In this document: positions 1-9,991 of the stretch, one piece after another
Layout of the letters: every line of letters begins with the position of its first letter
Position numbering within the stretch: position 1 is the first letter of the stretch
Source: Pyxicephalus adspersus
Lineage: Eukaryota > Chordata > Amphibia > Anura > Pyxicephalidae
Direction: 5' to 3'
DNA length: 64,000 nucleotides
Assembly (NCBI RefSeq): GCF_032062135.1
Contig: NC_092869.1
Coordinates: 45,074,363-45,138,362 of the forward strand
Translations under genes and position numbers: made by a program
The notes under the pieces: generated by a model
The model's database searches: none
What the model saw: only the letters and a program-made list of their open reading frames with translations
What the model was told of the DNA's origin: nothing

Positions 1-387
1 ATTTTGGAAACAGCTGTTGAACGTGGACACAGAATAGGGGACGGGATGAGGTGCAGGGCTTCATGGATGCTGGTGTGTGCCAACAAACAAAGCTTTGGCA
101 CCCTAGGTGTAGTCCTGTCTGGGAGTGTGCCAGTTGGGGTGGCTACGCTGGGGCTCCAGGAGTCATTACAAGGTAACATAACCAATCCAATATCAAAAAC
201 CTTAACTAACCATCCCCAACACCTGCACACGCTCCCCTATAGACCCGAGCCATATGCCCCTTGTTAATTCAATATTATTATCAGTGACCTTTCCACTTCA
301 ATCGGCAGCCACATATTCTCTAAAAATTGTCAAAAAGATTTAATACAATATGACAACCTGGACGCAATTTGTATGCAGAATTTGTAG

Positions 388-722
388 GCAGTACAGTGGC
401 TCAGTGGTTAGCCCTTAGCCTTTGCACTGGGTCCCTGGTTTGAATCTCAGCCAGGACACTATCCGCATGGAGTTTGCAGGGTCTCCCTGTGTTTGCATGG
501 GTTTCATCCGGGTACTCCGGTTTCCTCCCACATTCCAAAAACATGCAGTTAGGTTAATTGGCTTCCCCCCATAATTGCCCTTAGACTGTATAAATGACAT
601 ATGACTAAGGTAAGGACATTAGATTGTGAGCTCCTTTGATGGACATCCAGTGACACGGCTATGGACTTTGTACAGCGCTGTGTAATATGATGGTGCTATA
701 TAAATACTGTGTATTAATAATT
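388..722 (+). repeat. tRNA-head SINE (+)
   Basis: GCAGTACAGTGGCTCAGTGG, a B-box-like GGTTTGAATCTC, the GTTAGGTTAATTGGCTTCCC body and the tail TTTGTACAGCGCTGTGTAAT...TGCTATATAAATACTG. Near full length. Confidence 0.88.
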
Positions 723-3700
723 GGCTCACTTTTCTCAAAAAGCCACACTAACTTCATTTTATTCTATGTCGCTTTTGGGAACTGTGCCGTGATCTGCTGC
801 AGAAGCATGCAAAAAGTTATTTCCAACCATAGTTAAGCCCAAGGCAGAATTCTGCGGCTCACTGCAAGTTTGGAATGGCCCTGACAGGCAGAAATCTGCA
901 AGAATGTTTGTTAAAATCTTTACAACAGTGTAAAAAAATCTTTATCTTACTTTTTAATAAACTTGAGTAAAGAACCATGCTTATACATCCAGGCCAATAC
1001 AATACAATATAGCAAATGACCATTAGATCCCAAGGACTGGGGGACTTCAGTTCTTAAGGGAAACATTTAGCGGGGGCTCTTTACACAAAAACTCTAGAGT
1101 GCTTTATTGAATGAGGTAATGATGGCAAAACAACACAAATTTATAATTCTGACTGGATTTAACTAATACCATACAAAGCTACAATTTCCTAACGGCTAAA
1201 AAAGAATGAAGTCATCTGCCTTTGGGGACAAAGGAAGATAATTCTTCTTCCTTGTGGCCACATTGGCCAGACAACCCAGAGGTTCAATTTGACAGACATT
1301 AACTTTTTTTTTTAACCTTAATAGCTATGAATGACCAAAAATAGTCTTTTTGTTTTATTCGAGACCACATTTTGGAAAATTGCATTAAATATAAAAAGTA
1401 AAATAAGAGCATTTTGCTTTGGCTCAAGGGTGCAATGGGCTTTGAGCAGCATTTAGGAGGCACAATTCACCTGTCCTTAGCCTATCATTGGTCCTATTAT
1501 TTTACTTTTTGTACATTAAAAAAAAAAAACATTGAAAATATAAATAAAACTTTAGGAACATTACACAAAAAAGTAAAACAAATCAAAATAAACTAAAGCA
1601 ACAAAAAGAAGTAAAACAAAGAAACAAAACAAATTTCACCTAAACAAGTCAATGAACTAAACTGAGAGTTACAACCTTGTCATATTTCACTGAAATGGCT
1701 CCGCTCATCTTTATCATGTAACTACTGCAGAAATATTCCCAGCTCCACATTTACAGCGATGAGTGAATACAGACTAACATTTCCCTATAAATCTGACATC
1801 ATGATCCCAATGTGAAGGAAAAGAATTCTGTGAAGGTTGGGGGGGTCAGCATGGGTGCCCCCGAAACACAGCAAGCTGTGATGCACTGTGTGTTCTGACA
1901 TCTTTATATCATGGCTGGAATAGAATTTTAAAGCAATACAGAACTACAGTAGTTCTTCTGTTGGGTTGGACTAGATGGGTTACACTTCCCCCCGTGACCA
2001 CGTATATCAGTGAGCCTTGGGTGGCCATGACCTTGTTGCCAGTTTACTAATTGTTCTTCCTTGGTAGTTACCAACCGCTGAATACTGGGAACACCCCATA
2101 TAACTTGGCCTTTGGGAGATGCCCTGATCTATCACCCATCCTTCATAAGCCCGTCAGACCTGCTTCAATCCGAACTCGTGTCCATTTTTGCTGCTTCCAA
2201 CACATCTTCAGTTCACTTTCTGCCTAATATATCACCCCACACATCCACCCTTGTCAGGGGCCACTGTAACCAGATCATCAACGTTACTTACCTGTCCGTG
2301 TTTTAATGTTTCAAATGATTGATGTGCTAAATAATTGACACTATTGCCATGAAATTTTCATGGGTTCAATGTGCACAAAGAGTTACCCTTGCAGTTACTT
2401 TCCTCCAAACTGCAAGAGTTCACTGTTCTATTTCTCTTGGGGGATTGAAATCATTCACATAATAGGTTTACCTTATTCCTTCATTTTCCATGCTCTGTAC
2501 CTCTCCAATATGCATTTCCCATTTCCACCTGTATATGGACAATCAGCTATCAAACACATTCCATCACCAATATTTATTAAACCCGTCTTCTATTTTAGAA
2601 TTTACAAGGTAAGTCACATCACATTTTGTACAGCTTCAAATGTGAGGGGTTTGTTCAATTTGGCTGCACAAATTCAAGCAGCAGCAGAGGGAATTTTATT
2701 TGGGATAACAAAGAGTCACAAGCATGTCATAAACTTACATATATAACAAAAGGAGGTCGGATAATTCTTTAAAATACAAAACACACAATCCAGCTGGTTT
2801 TAGTATCAGTATGTGTTTCAGACATTTGTAAATATATATGACCTTATCAATGCACAGTCTGGGTATGTCCCTATACTCAAAACAATACGTTCTCCTAACT
2901 ATGGATCATATATAACAATGAACACATTGAGAGCCGGCTTGTGAATGTGCTCTCCCTCCTCGGGGTAAAGAAACTCACCAGAACTCCAACAAAACTCAGA
3001 ACAACTGGAAATCCCTTGACTGTGTTTGTACAAAATCCAGCAAATCAACAAAGCAGCCACTCAGATTATTAAAAAAAAAAGTAAAACATAGATGCACATG
3101 CCATTGAACAACTCCTGGAAACTCCACTGGCAGATGCCCAGCTATGCTGAAGCTGGATTTAAGGAATTTTGCTCCTGCCAAAACAAGGGCCTTGTACTTC
3201 TTGCTGCAATTCCTATAACATAAAATGGGAGAATGGAACCCGCAGAGTAGGGGGGCATCCGGTGACAACTATCATATAAACATGTTTGCAGACACTTCAT
3301 TTGGAAAGCAAAAGTCAAAACCTGGCCAATCGATGGAGACTTGGCAAATATTGGGCAGAATGGGCACATTATAACCTTGGGTGCTGCAAGGAAAAGAATC
3401 TGTGAATATGCAGCAGTTCACAACCTTCCGCTGTGCCAGGTTCCAAACTCATACAACATATATACAGACATACAATGCTGACCGATTTATTTTACTACCA
3501 CACATTGGGCTCCATTCACTCAGCTGTACACAAGGATGGGGATCTTTATTTTCAGTCCCATTCTTAATGTAACTTTGCTGAACTCTAACTCTCTAAATAC
3601 TCAACAAAATAGGAATAGAAGCTTATTTTTTGACCCACCTCCTTTTTACGTTTCTTTATACCCCTGGTTACTTTATTTTTGCTTTATTACTATATTGTTT

Positions 3701-3915
3701 GTTTTTCCTTTTTGTTTGTTATTTGAGTTTGTATTTTAAATTTCTTCTTTTGGAATCGATAACTCAATCTAGTTGTAATATTTGCTGGAAAATCTTTAAT
3801 AACTATTGTTTAAAACACACACACAAGGATCTTGATGTGTTAGTTTTGTGAACTGAGCCAATCCTTCTATAAACAGTAACAATATTCACCTCCAAAAAGA
3901 ATCATGACAACATAC
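723..3915. other. Intergenic stretch, no gene seen
   Basis: A+T-rich sequence with short A and T runs. The open frames here are short, lack family resemblance and are not bounded by convincing splice sites. I see no repeat I can name. Confidence 0.6.
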
Positions 3916-3924
3916 ATGTTCTGC

Positions 3925-4205
3925 TCATTTAAAAGAGAACTTAAAACCCATTTTTTCAAACTTGCCTACCCATCTTCTTCGGTCTTTTGAAACCGTCACT
4001 ACTTCCCACCATTCCATATTCCCCTCCTATTGTGTATTGCTTCCCCCACCTACTGGATTGTAAGCTCTTCGGGCAAGGGTCCTCTCCTCCTGTGTCACTG
4101 TCTGTCATTTGCAACCCCTATTTAATGTACAGAGCTGTGTAATATGTTGGCACTATATAACCATATTTATTAATATTAATTTTATTATTAATAATAAATA
4201 CATGT
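3925..4205 (+). repeat. L2-like LINE 3' end (+)
   Basis: It matches the LINE at 39975 from ATTTAAAAGAGAACTTAAAA onward and has GATTGTAAGCTCTTCGGGCA, AACCCCTATTTAATGTACAG, GCTGTGTAATATGTTGGCAC and an ATT tail. Confidence 0.85.
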
Positions 4206-4699
4206 GACGGTGCCTGATAGTGTGTGATTGATGTTTCCAGCACACGGTACACACATGCACTACAAGTTTATATTACGATGGATGCAACAAAACATTGTTC
4301 TTCCAATAGAATGGCCAAAACGAAGGAACTTTCATCTGTTCTTCCAGTTATGTTCAGCTATAGAAGATATTTTGTATAAACATTTACAATCAAACCATGC
4401 AACCAATTTTACATCTACCAATCATAAGTGTGGAGTTTGTGCAATCCAATTGTACTCATATTCCAATTTATGTATGGGGGTGCCCAATACCAGATTCCTC
4501 CTGCTCTGCCAGTCCTAATTTTACGCTACTTTCATCTAGAAAGTCAGAGATTAAAGCTGAGCAGCAGAAAACAACAAATGCACAGATGACATTCACATAA
4601 AGGAAAATGTTTAATAGAAAAATCTTTTTTTTTTTCATTTCCACCTATGCAGTCTTGAGATGTGCACAGCTCTGCCACACAAATAAATTACACTTACAG

Positions 4700-4876
4700 A
4701 TCTACAGCAGATTGTAAGCTCTTTGGGGCAGGGTCCTCTCCTCCTCCTGTGTCACTGTCTGTATTCGTCAGTCATTTGCAACCCCTATTTAATGTACAGC
4801 GCTATGTAATATGTTGGAGCCATATAAGTCCTGTTTATTAATAATAGTAATAATAATAATAATAATAATAAATTGT
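4700..4876 (+). repeat. L2-like LINE 3' tail (+)
   Basis: GATTGTAAGCTCTTTGGGGC, CAACCCCTATTTAATGTACA, GCGCTATGTAATATGTTGGA, then (AAT)n. 5'-truncated copy. Confidence 0.82.
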
Positions 4877-4892
4877 TGTTGCAGTTTGGGGG

Positions 4893-5045
4893 CCTAAAAA
4901 TAAGTGCATATAAGAAAGCATTTCATGCAACACATGTTTACCAATAGCATGGTTTTTAACACAGCCTAAAGTGTTCCAAACAATCTTTGGAATTTATTTA
5001 AAAGAACACCATTGCATCACCAAAAAATCTGAACTGTTGCTTAAT
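4893..5045. repeat. Dispersed repeat, inverted partner of 7127-7480
   Basis: AGCATTTCATGCAACACATG and GTTCCAAACAATCTTTGGAA, then CACCATTGCATCACCAAAAA, recur as reverse complement at 7127-7480, where about 200 nt separate the two blocks. Confidence 0.75.
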
Positions 5046-5189
5046 GCAAAACAAAACTGTGCGTACAAATTATTATTAGTGTTTATTAATAATACCAGTA
5101 AAAGGAGAAGCAGCACGCCTCTGTTCTCTTCTCCTATCAGCATTTTCCTTGTTGTGCTGCTTTCCTCTTTCCTTCAGTACAGGGGTAAG

Positions 5190-5257
5190 CAATTATTATT
5201 ATTAAACAGGATTTATATAACACCAACATATTACGCAGCGCTGTACATTAAATAGGA
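5190..5257 (-). repeat. LINE 3'-tail fragment (-)
   Basis: (ATT)n, AAACAGGATTTATATAACAC, CAACATATTACGCAGCGCTG, TACATTAAATAGG: the complement of the shared tail. Confidence 0.75.
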
Positions 5258-5425
5258 AATAGCCTGACACTGTTACTTCTGTTGTTTTGCAATGTTTGTC
5301 AACACTGTGATCTTCTATATGACAATATTATTATTATTATTATTATTATATCATTGGGAAGTTTGTAGCTTTGGAGCTCAATCCACAGGTAACAGATGGT
5401 GGCAAACACACAGGCAGGGCAGATC

Positions 5426-5733
5426 TTGGAGTGGAGTGGAGTGGCATGGCAGATCTTGGAGGGGCAGATCATGGAGTGGCAGGGCAGATCATGGAGTGGC
5501 AGGGCAGATCATGGAGTGGCAGGGCAGATCATGGAGTGGCAGGGCAGATCTTGGAGGGGCAGGGCAGATCTTGGAGGGGCAGATCATGGAGTGGCAGGGC
5601 AGATCATGGAGTGGCAGGGCAGATCATGGAGTGGCAGGGCAGATCTTGGAGGGGCAGGGCAGATCTTGAAGGGGCAGATCATGGAGTGGCAGGGCAGATC
5701 ATGCAGTGGCAGGGCAGATCTTGGAGGGGCAGG
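5426..5733. repeat. Minisatellite, 20-bp and 16-bp units
   Basis: About fifteen units alternating GGCAGATCATGGAGTGGCAG and GGCAGATCTTGGAGGGGCAG. It is open in several frames on both strands because of the repeat. Confidence 0.95.
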
Positions 5734-5902
5734 CAGCTGGCACTGGGCTCTGTTCTCTGCCCATAAGGGACACATGGACCTGCAGCAGCCCTGATGGAAG
5801 CTTTGTTTTGATGGAAGTTTTGTTTTGCTCAGCCTGACTTCCAAGCACCCTGACCACACAGACAATGTAGCAGAAGTAGCAGTAGCAATGTATCAGTCTT
5901 AC

Positions 5903-6200
5903 CTGTTGCACAGCTGAGCTGGGGCTCCCTCTGGGGGTGTCTGGATTTGGGGGATCCTCAGATCTTCTGCTTGCTTGGCTGCTGATCCTCTATGAGCATT
6001 GCAAGCTGCTCTCCTCCATGTCACCCCAATGTGCACTCCTCTGATTCCAGCAACACACTCCACTTCCTGCCTGGGGAGATGCACCGGATCCCTCCGCCAT
6101 ACAGGGGGGGTGGGGGAGGACACAATTCACATACAAAGCCTTCAGAATGGAAACAAGAAGCTTGCTGATCCCTGCACAGCCAATGATAGCTCTCATGGCA
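5903..6200 (-). other. Possible 5' non-coding exon of a divergent minus-strand gene
   Basis: G+C-richer sequence whose minus strand ends in a strong donor (CAACAG|gtaagact, exon end at 5903) with a short upstream frame (ATGGAGGAGAGC...TAG) and no long one. In mammals PTPN21 starts head to head with ZC3H14 on this side, so a PTPN21 leader exon is one candidate. No coding exon of that gene was found in the window. The 5' limit is a guess. Confidence 0.3.
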
Positions 6201-6477
6201 CAGAGGGCTGAGCTGGGTGATAACAGAGCAGAGAGGGAGAGGAAAGTAGTCCCTGTGCGGAGGGATCTGAGGATCCCAGGCTGGCTGCCCATGATGTCAG
6301 TGGGTTGGTATGCCAGGCACTGGGAATGTTAGTGATGGGACAGCTGCTTCTAGCTATGGGGCATTACAGAAATAGAGGCAATCATCTATAATACACCGCA
6401 GCATGGCTGCAATCAGTGCTCGGGCTGCTGCAGGTGGTGCAAGGATGAAACCTGCTTAGAAAAAGTGCAGAAAGCCT

Positions 6478-6770
6478 GCATGGTACTATATCAGCATGGC
6501 AGTGCCCAGCATGCATGGTACTATATCAACATGGCAGTGCCCAGCATGCATGCTATATCAGCATGACAGTGCCCAGCATGCATGGTACTATATCAGAATG
6601 GCTGTGCCCAGCCTGCATGGTACTATATCAGCATGACAGTGCCCAGCCTGCATGGTACTATATCAGCATGACAGTGCCCAGCATGCATGGTCCTATCTCA
6701 TCACAGCAGTGCCCAGCCTGCATGGTCATATCCCAGTATAGCAGTGCCCAGCCTGCATGGTGCTATGAGA
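6478..6770. repeat. Minisatellite, about 34-bp unit
   Basis: About nine units of GCATGGTACTATATCAGCAT followed by GACAGTGCCCA, with one shortened unit near 6549. Confidence 0.93.
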
Positions 6771-6989
6771 CCGTTGCTGGGTGCCACCATGTTGGATGTG
6801 ATATAAGTGGAGTTGTAGCCCAATAAAGTCATACACCATAGTAACCTCCCTCTGGCAGCAGCTACAGTGGTGGGGTTCGCTGCCCACCAGAGAAGGAAGC
6901 ATGACATTTGTGTGTTCTCCCTGTGTTCTTCCTAAGGGGCACTGCAGTTTAGTTATTACCCCCCTTACCACCAGGGAAATACTTCTAAG

Positions 6990-7110
6990 GCAATAATAAG
7001 GACATTAGAGTGTGAGCTCATCTGACAAATGGTACATTACATAATTATGGACTTTGTACAGCGCAGTGTAGTATGTTGGCCCTATATAAACTCATAATTA
7101 TAATATTAAT
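6990..7110 (+). repeat. SINE 3'-half fragment
   Basis: AAGGACATTAGAGTGTGAGC, TATGGACTTTGTACAGCGCA, GTGTAGTATGTTGGCCCTAT. 5'-truncated. Confidence 0.78.
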
Positions 7111-7126
7111 TGGTACGCATTGAGTA

Positions 7127-7480
7127 ACAGTTCAGATTTTTGGTGATGCAATGGTGTCCTTTTAAATAAATTCCAAAGATTGTTTGGAACACATTAGGCT
7201 GCGTTAATGTAAGTGGGTGAATGTGTGATTGGTTTGTATCTACTGTGATCACAATTTACTAGCATTTTGTTTTTATTAATTAACATTCCAATAAGTCTTC
7301 TGTACATTTTGGTTTTGACTTGATTTTATTTTTTCTCTTTTCTTCCGTTTCTGTATAAAAATCTTAAAATTATTTTGTTCTTCTAATAAAAAAAATTGAA
7401 AACAAAAACCATGCAAGTGGTAAACATGCGTTGCATGAAATGCTTTCTTGTATACAATTATTTTTGAGCCTTCAAAATGC
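7127..7480. repeat. Dispersed repeat, inverted partner of 4893-5045
   Basis: TTTTTGGTGATGCAATGGTG, TTCCAAAGATTGTTTGGAAC and farther right CGTTGCATGAAATGCTTTCT. The two blocks sit about 200 nt apart, suggesting a fuller copy or an insertion. Confidence 0.72.
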
Positions 7481-7785
7481 ATTAACAATTTGGAAAAGAA
7501 ACACAATCTGTTTGTTATTCATTGCATTGACATGGATTAATATTATTAATTATAAATAAATGGAGCTATGCTGTATTGCATGAGCAAAGTGCAGCCAACT
7601 GCCACGGATTCCGTGTTAATGTGACTTAAAATCCCAAATCTAAAAATGAGTAATCTGACCCCGGTCAGCTAATTGCATTCATTTCTGGCACTGCCATTTC
7701 CACATTCACCTATCTGTGACCCAGGGCTGATCTGAGTTGGGCCGGTGCCCAACCTGGTGAACATATTTTGGATGATTGAAGTCTG

Positions 7786-8032
7786 NNNNNNNNNNNNNNN
7801 NNNNNNNNNNNNNNNNNNNNNNNNNNNNNNNNNNNNNNNNNNNNNNNNNNNNNNNNNNNNNNNNNNNNNNNNNNNNNNNNNNNNNNNNNNNNNNNNNNNN
7901 NNNNNNNNNNNNNNNNNNNNNNNNNNNNNNNNNNNNNNNNNNNNNNNNNNNNNNNNNNNNNNNNNNNNNNNNNNNNNNNNNNNNNNNNNNNNNNNNNNNN
8001 NNNNNNNNNNNNNNNNNNNNNNNNNNNNNNNN
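7786..8032. other. Assembly gap (N)
   Basis: 247 Ns adjoining a minus-strand SINE. Frames that run through it are meaningless. Confidence 0.99.
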
Positions 8033-8242
8033 CATAGTCATAGGTCTTTAATGCAATCTAAGGTCAATTTTGGGGGGAAGCCAATTAACCCAACTCCATG
8101 TTTTTGGATTGTGGGAGGAAACCCACGCAAACACAGGGAGAACCTGCAAACTCCATGCAGATAGTGTCCTGGCCGAGATTCCAACCTGGGGACCCAGTGC
8201 TGCAAAGGTCGGAGTGCTAACCACTGAGCCACCTTGCTGCCC
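8033..8242 (-). repeat. tRNA-head SINE (-), head intact, tail lost in gap
   Basis: CCAATTAACCCAACTCCATG, AGAACCTGCAAACTCCATGC, GATAGTGTCCTGGC and the head GTGCTAACCACTGAGCCACC in minus orientation. Confidence 0.88.
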
Positions 8243-8755
8243 CTAATGACAATTTACATTACATTTGTCCTGACCCAGAGGATTGTTGGGGGCTTACAGT
8301 CCACAGACCCTGAATGTAAGATCTGATATGAAACCTAGACAATGAAGTTTTTTGCTTTGTGGCCCTTCCATATGTACAGTGCAGTCAGTAAGTGTTGTCA
8401 CCCTAGGACAGGAAGTAAGAACAGATGAGAGGCAATCTGTAAGTTTTTTTATCATGGAATTTGTATACAATGTAACTCTTCCTCTACAGGATTTCTCTCT
8501 TCTGATTGTCTGGAAGCACTGTGGGTCATCAATGTTATTGGATGGGTCTGTTGGGTAGGCAGCACCCCTCTCATGTATATAAATGGGCCCTCAGTCACCC
8601 CAATGATAAAACTGAGGACCCCATACAGGAGTGGTTTTTGGAATTTTTGTTCAATAATTTAGTGATTTGTATTACATGTAGAAGAAATATAATTATTTTA
8701 CCATTTGTTAGGGCAAAATATAAACAAGACCCCATGCTGTACACATCAAGTGCTG

Positions 8756-8840
8756 TGTTGCCCCTGGCCCCTTGTAGCTGGGTGCACCACCCGACACTTT
8801 TCAGCAACCACCCGGTTTTTGGGTCATTATTAAAGAGTTG
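8756..8840. repeat. Fragment of CACCCGGCACTT repeat family
   Basis: GGTGCACCACCCGACACTTT, TCAGCAACCACCCGG, GGGTCATTATTAAAGAGTTG: related to 41170 and 43194. Confidence 0.55.
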
Positions 8841-9139
8841 AGAGTAAAGAGTACATTATAAATGTGAATCATTCTGTAAGAGCTGGGGGAGGGATCATGC
8901 AAGATGCAAGACAAGTCTAAATCTCAGGAATAATCATCAGGCATTGTTGCACTTATTGAACAAATATAACAAGAATAAATATTCCAAGATCCATGTGTAT
9001 TGTGTATTTCAGATCTGTGCAGTAATCCAGGGTGACACTTCCTGTAATACAGACCAGTCACTGCTGCTCTCTCTCCTTGTGCAGGGTGACCGGTCTTGTC
9101 TCTGCCCCCTACTGTAGTTTCCTGATTGCAGCCTGTTGT

Positions 9140-9290
9140 GGGTGGAGCTTCTGGGCCCCTCCCACACCCCTGCTCTCTGCTCATTCTATGTACAGCACAG
9201 TGATAAGGTCACAGCTATCTTTACAAGGTAATATCCAGGTTTTCTAAGGAATTTGGGGCCCAAAAAGTGGATTTATATTTTTTGTTGTTA
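9140..9290. repeat. Dispersed repeat shared with 48895-49050
   Basis: GCCCCTCCCACACCCCTGCT, CTATGTACAGCACAGTGATA, CACAGCTATCTTTACAAGGT and GATTTATATTTTTTGTTG align in order with the EML5 intronic copy. Confidence 0.6.
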
Positions 9291-9412
9291 TTGGGGGATA
9301 TAAAAAAATTTTTCCTGCCAGGAATTAGGTTTCTAGAGAAGTTTATTGTTGGGGTACATACAGTTTAAATGCACCTGATGTGTACCTGTTGCCTCTTAAA
9401 ACTTAGTAACCT

Positions 9413-9476
9413 AATGTACAGTGCTATGTAATATGTTGGCGCTATAAAAATCCTTTTTATTATTAATAATAAAATT
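9413..9476 (+). repeat. LINE 3'-tail fragment (+)
   Basis: AATGTACAGTGCTATGTAAT, ATGTTGGCGCTATAAAAATC, then ATT/AAT repeats. Confidence 0.78.
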
Positions 9477-9769
9477 AATGTTTCTGGCAGTGGGAGCAGA
9501 AAAGAGAGGTGCATTGGCAACTTGAGGCACAGACTTCTGATCATTGTTGGTATATTGAATTGCCTGGAGGAAAGGGGGTGACAACAGAGGCTTCCCAACT
9601 GTAGATTCTGAGTTGTGTTGTCACCTAGTTATGTGATAGAGAAGAGCTATGCACAGCCTGTCAGATATTACAGGACACAGAAGCCCTCTAATTCACTGAA
9701 GGGTGGAGATCACCGATGAAAAACTAGAATTTTTTTACATTTTAGATAAAGAAAATCCATTAATTCCCA

Positions 9770-9955
9770 GCAGTGTGCGCAGCAGGCGACTGATCACGTG
9801 ACACTGTGCGGGGCTGTGATTGACGTCCCCGGGTAGCTGGGCGGGGCTTGCATGATGCGCTTTATCCTCCGCTCCGCTGGGTGTCGCTATCATGTGACAG
9901 CTGAGTCCAACATCTCGGATAGTCTGACTACCGAGGCCTGGTGACCGGGAGAGCC
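9770..9955 (+). promoter_or_regulatory. ZC3H14 promoter / 5' UTR region
   Basis: This GC- and CpG-richer stretch immediately precedes the ZC3H14 start codon. It holds a palindromic E-box (TCACGTGAC, core at 9795-9800) and a CRE-like half site TGACGT at 9821-9826. No TATA box is obvious, as is usual for housekeeping promoters. The transcription start was not determined, and the sites are motif matches only. Confidence 0.5.
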
Positions 9956-9991
9956 ATGGAGATCGGCACCGAAATCAGCCGCAAGATCAGG
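9956..9991 (+). CDS. ZC3H14: ZC3H14 exon 1 (coding part)
   Basis: It encodes MEIGTEISRKIR, the conserved N terminus, in phase 0. The ATG follows GAGAGCC and the donor is AGG|gtgagt. The 5' UTR upstream is not delimited. Confidence 0.95.

Noticed and set aside
5292..5865. Overlapping open frames of 93-132 codons with Gly/Arg/Trp-rich repeats
   Set aside because: They are translations of the 20-bp minisatellite on both strands; no start context, splice sites or homology.
1..5890. Coding exons of PTPN21 on the minus strand
   Set aside because: I looked for its conserved FERM-domain start and found nothing similar; only a possible non-coding leader is proposed.
7706..8164. Open frames spanning 7706-8164
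   Set aside because: They run through 247 Ns and end in SINE sequence.
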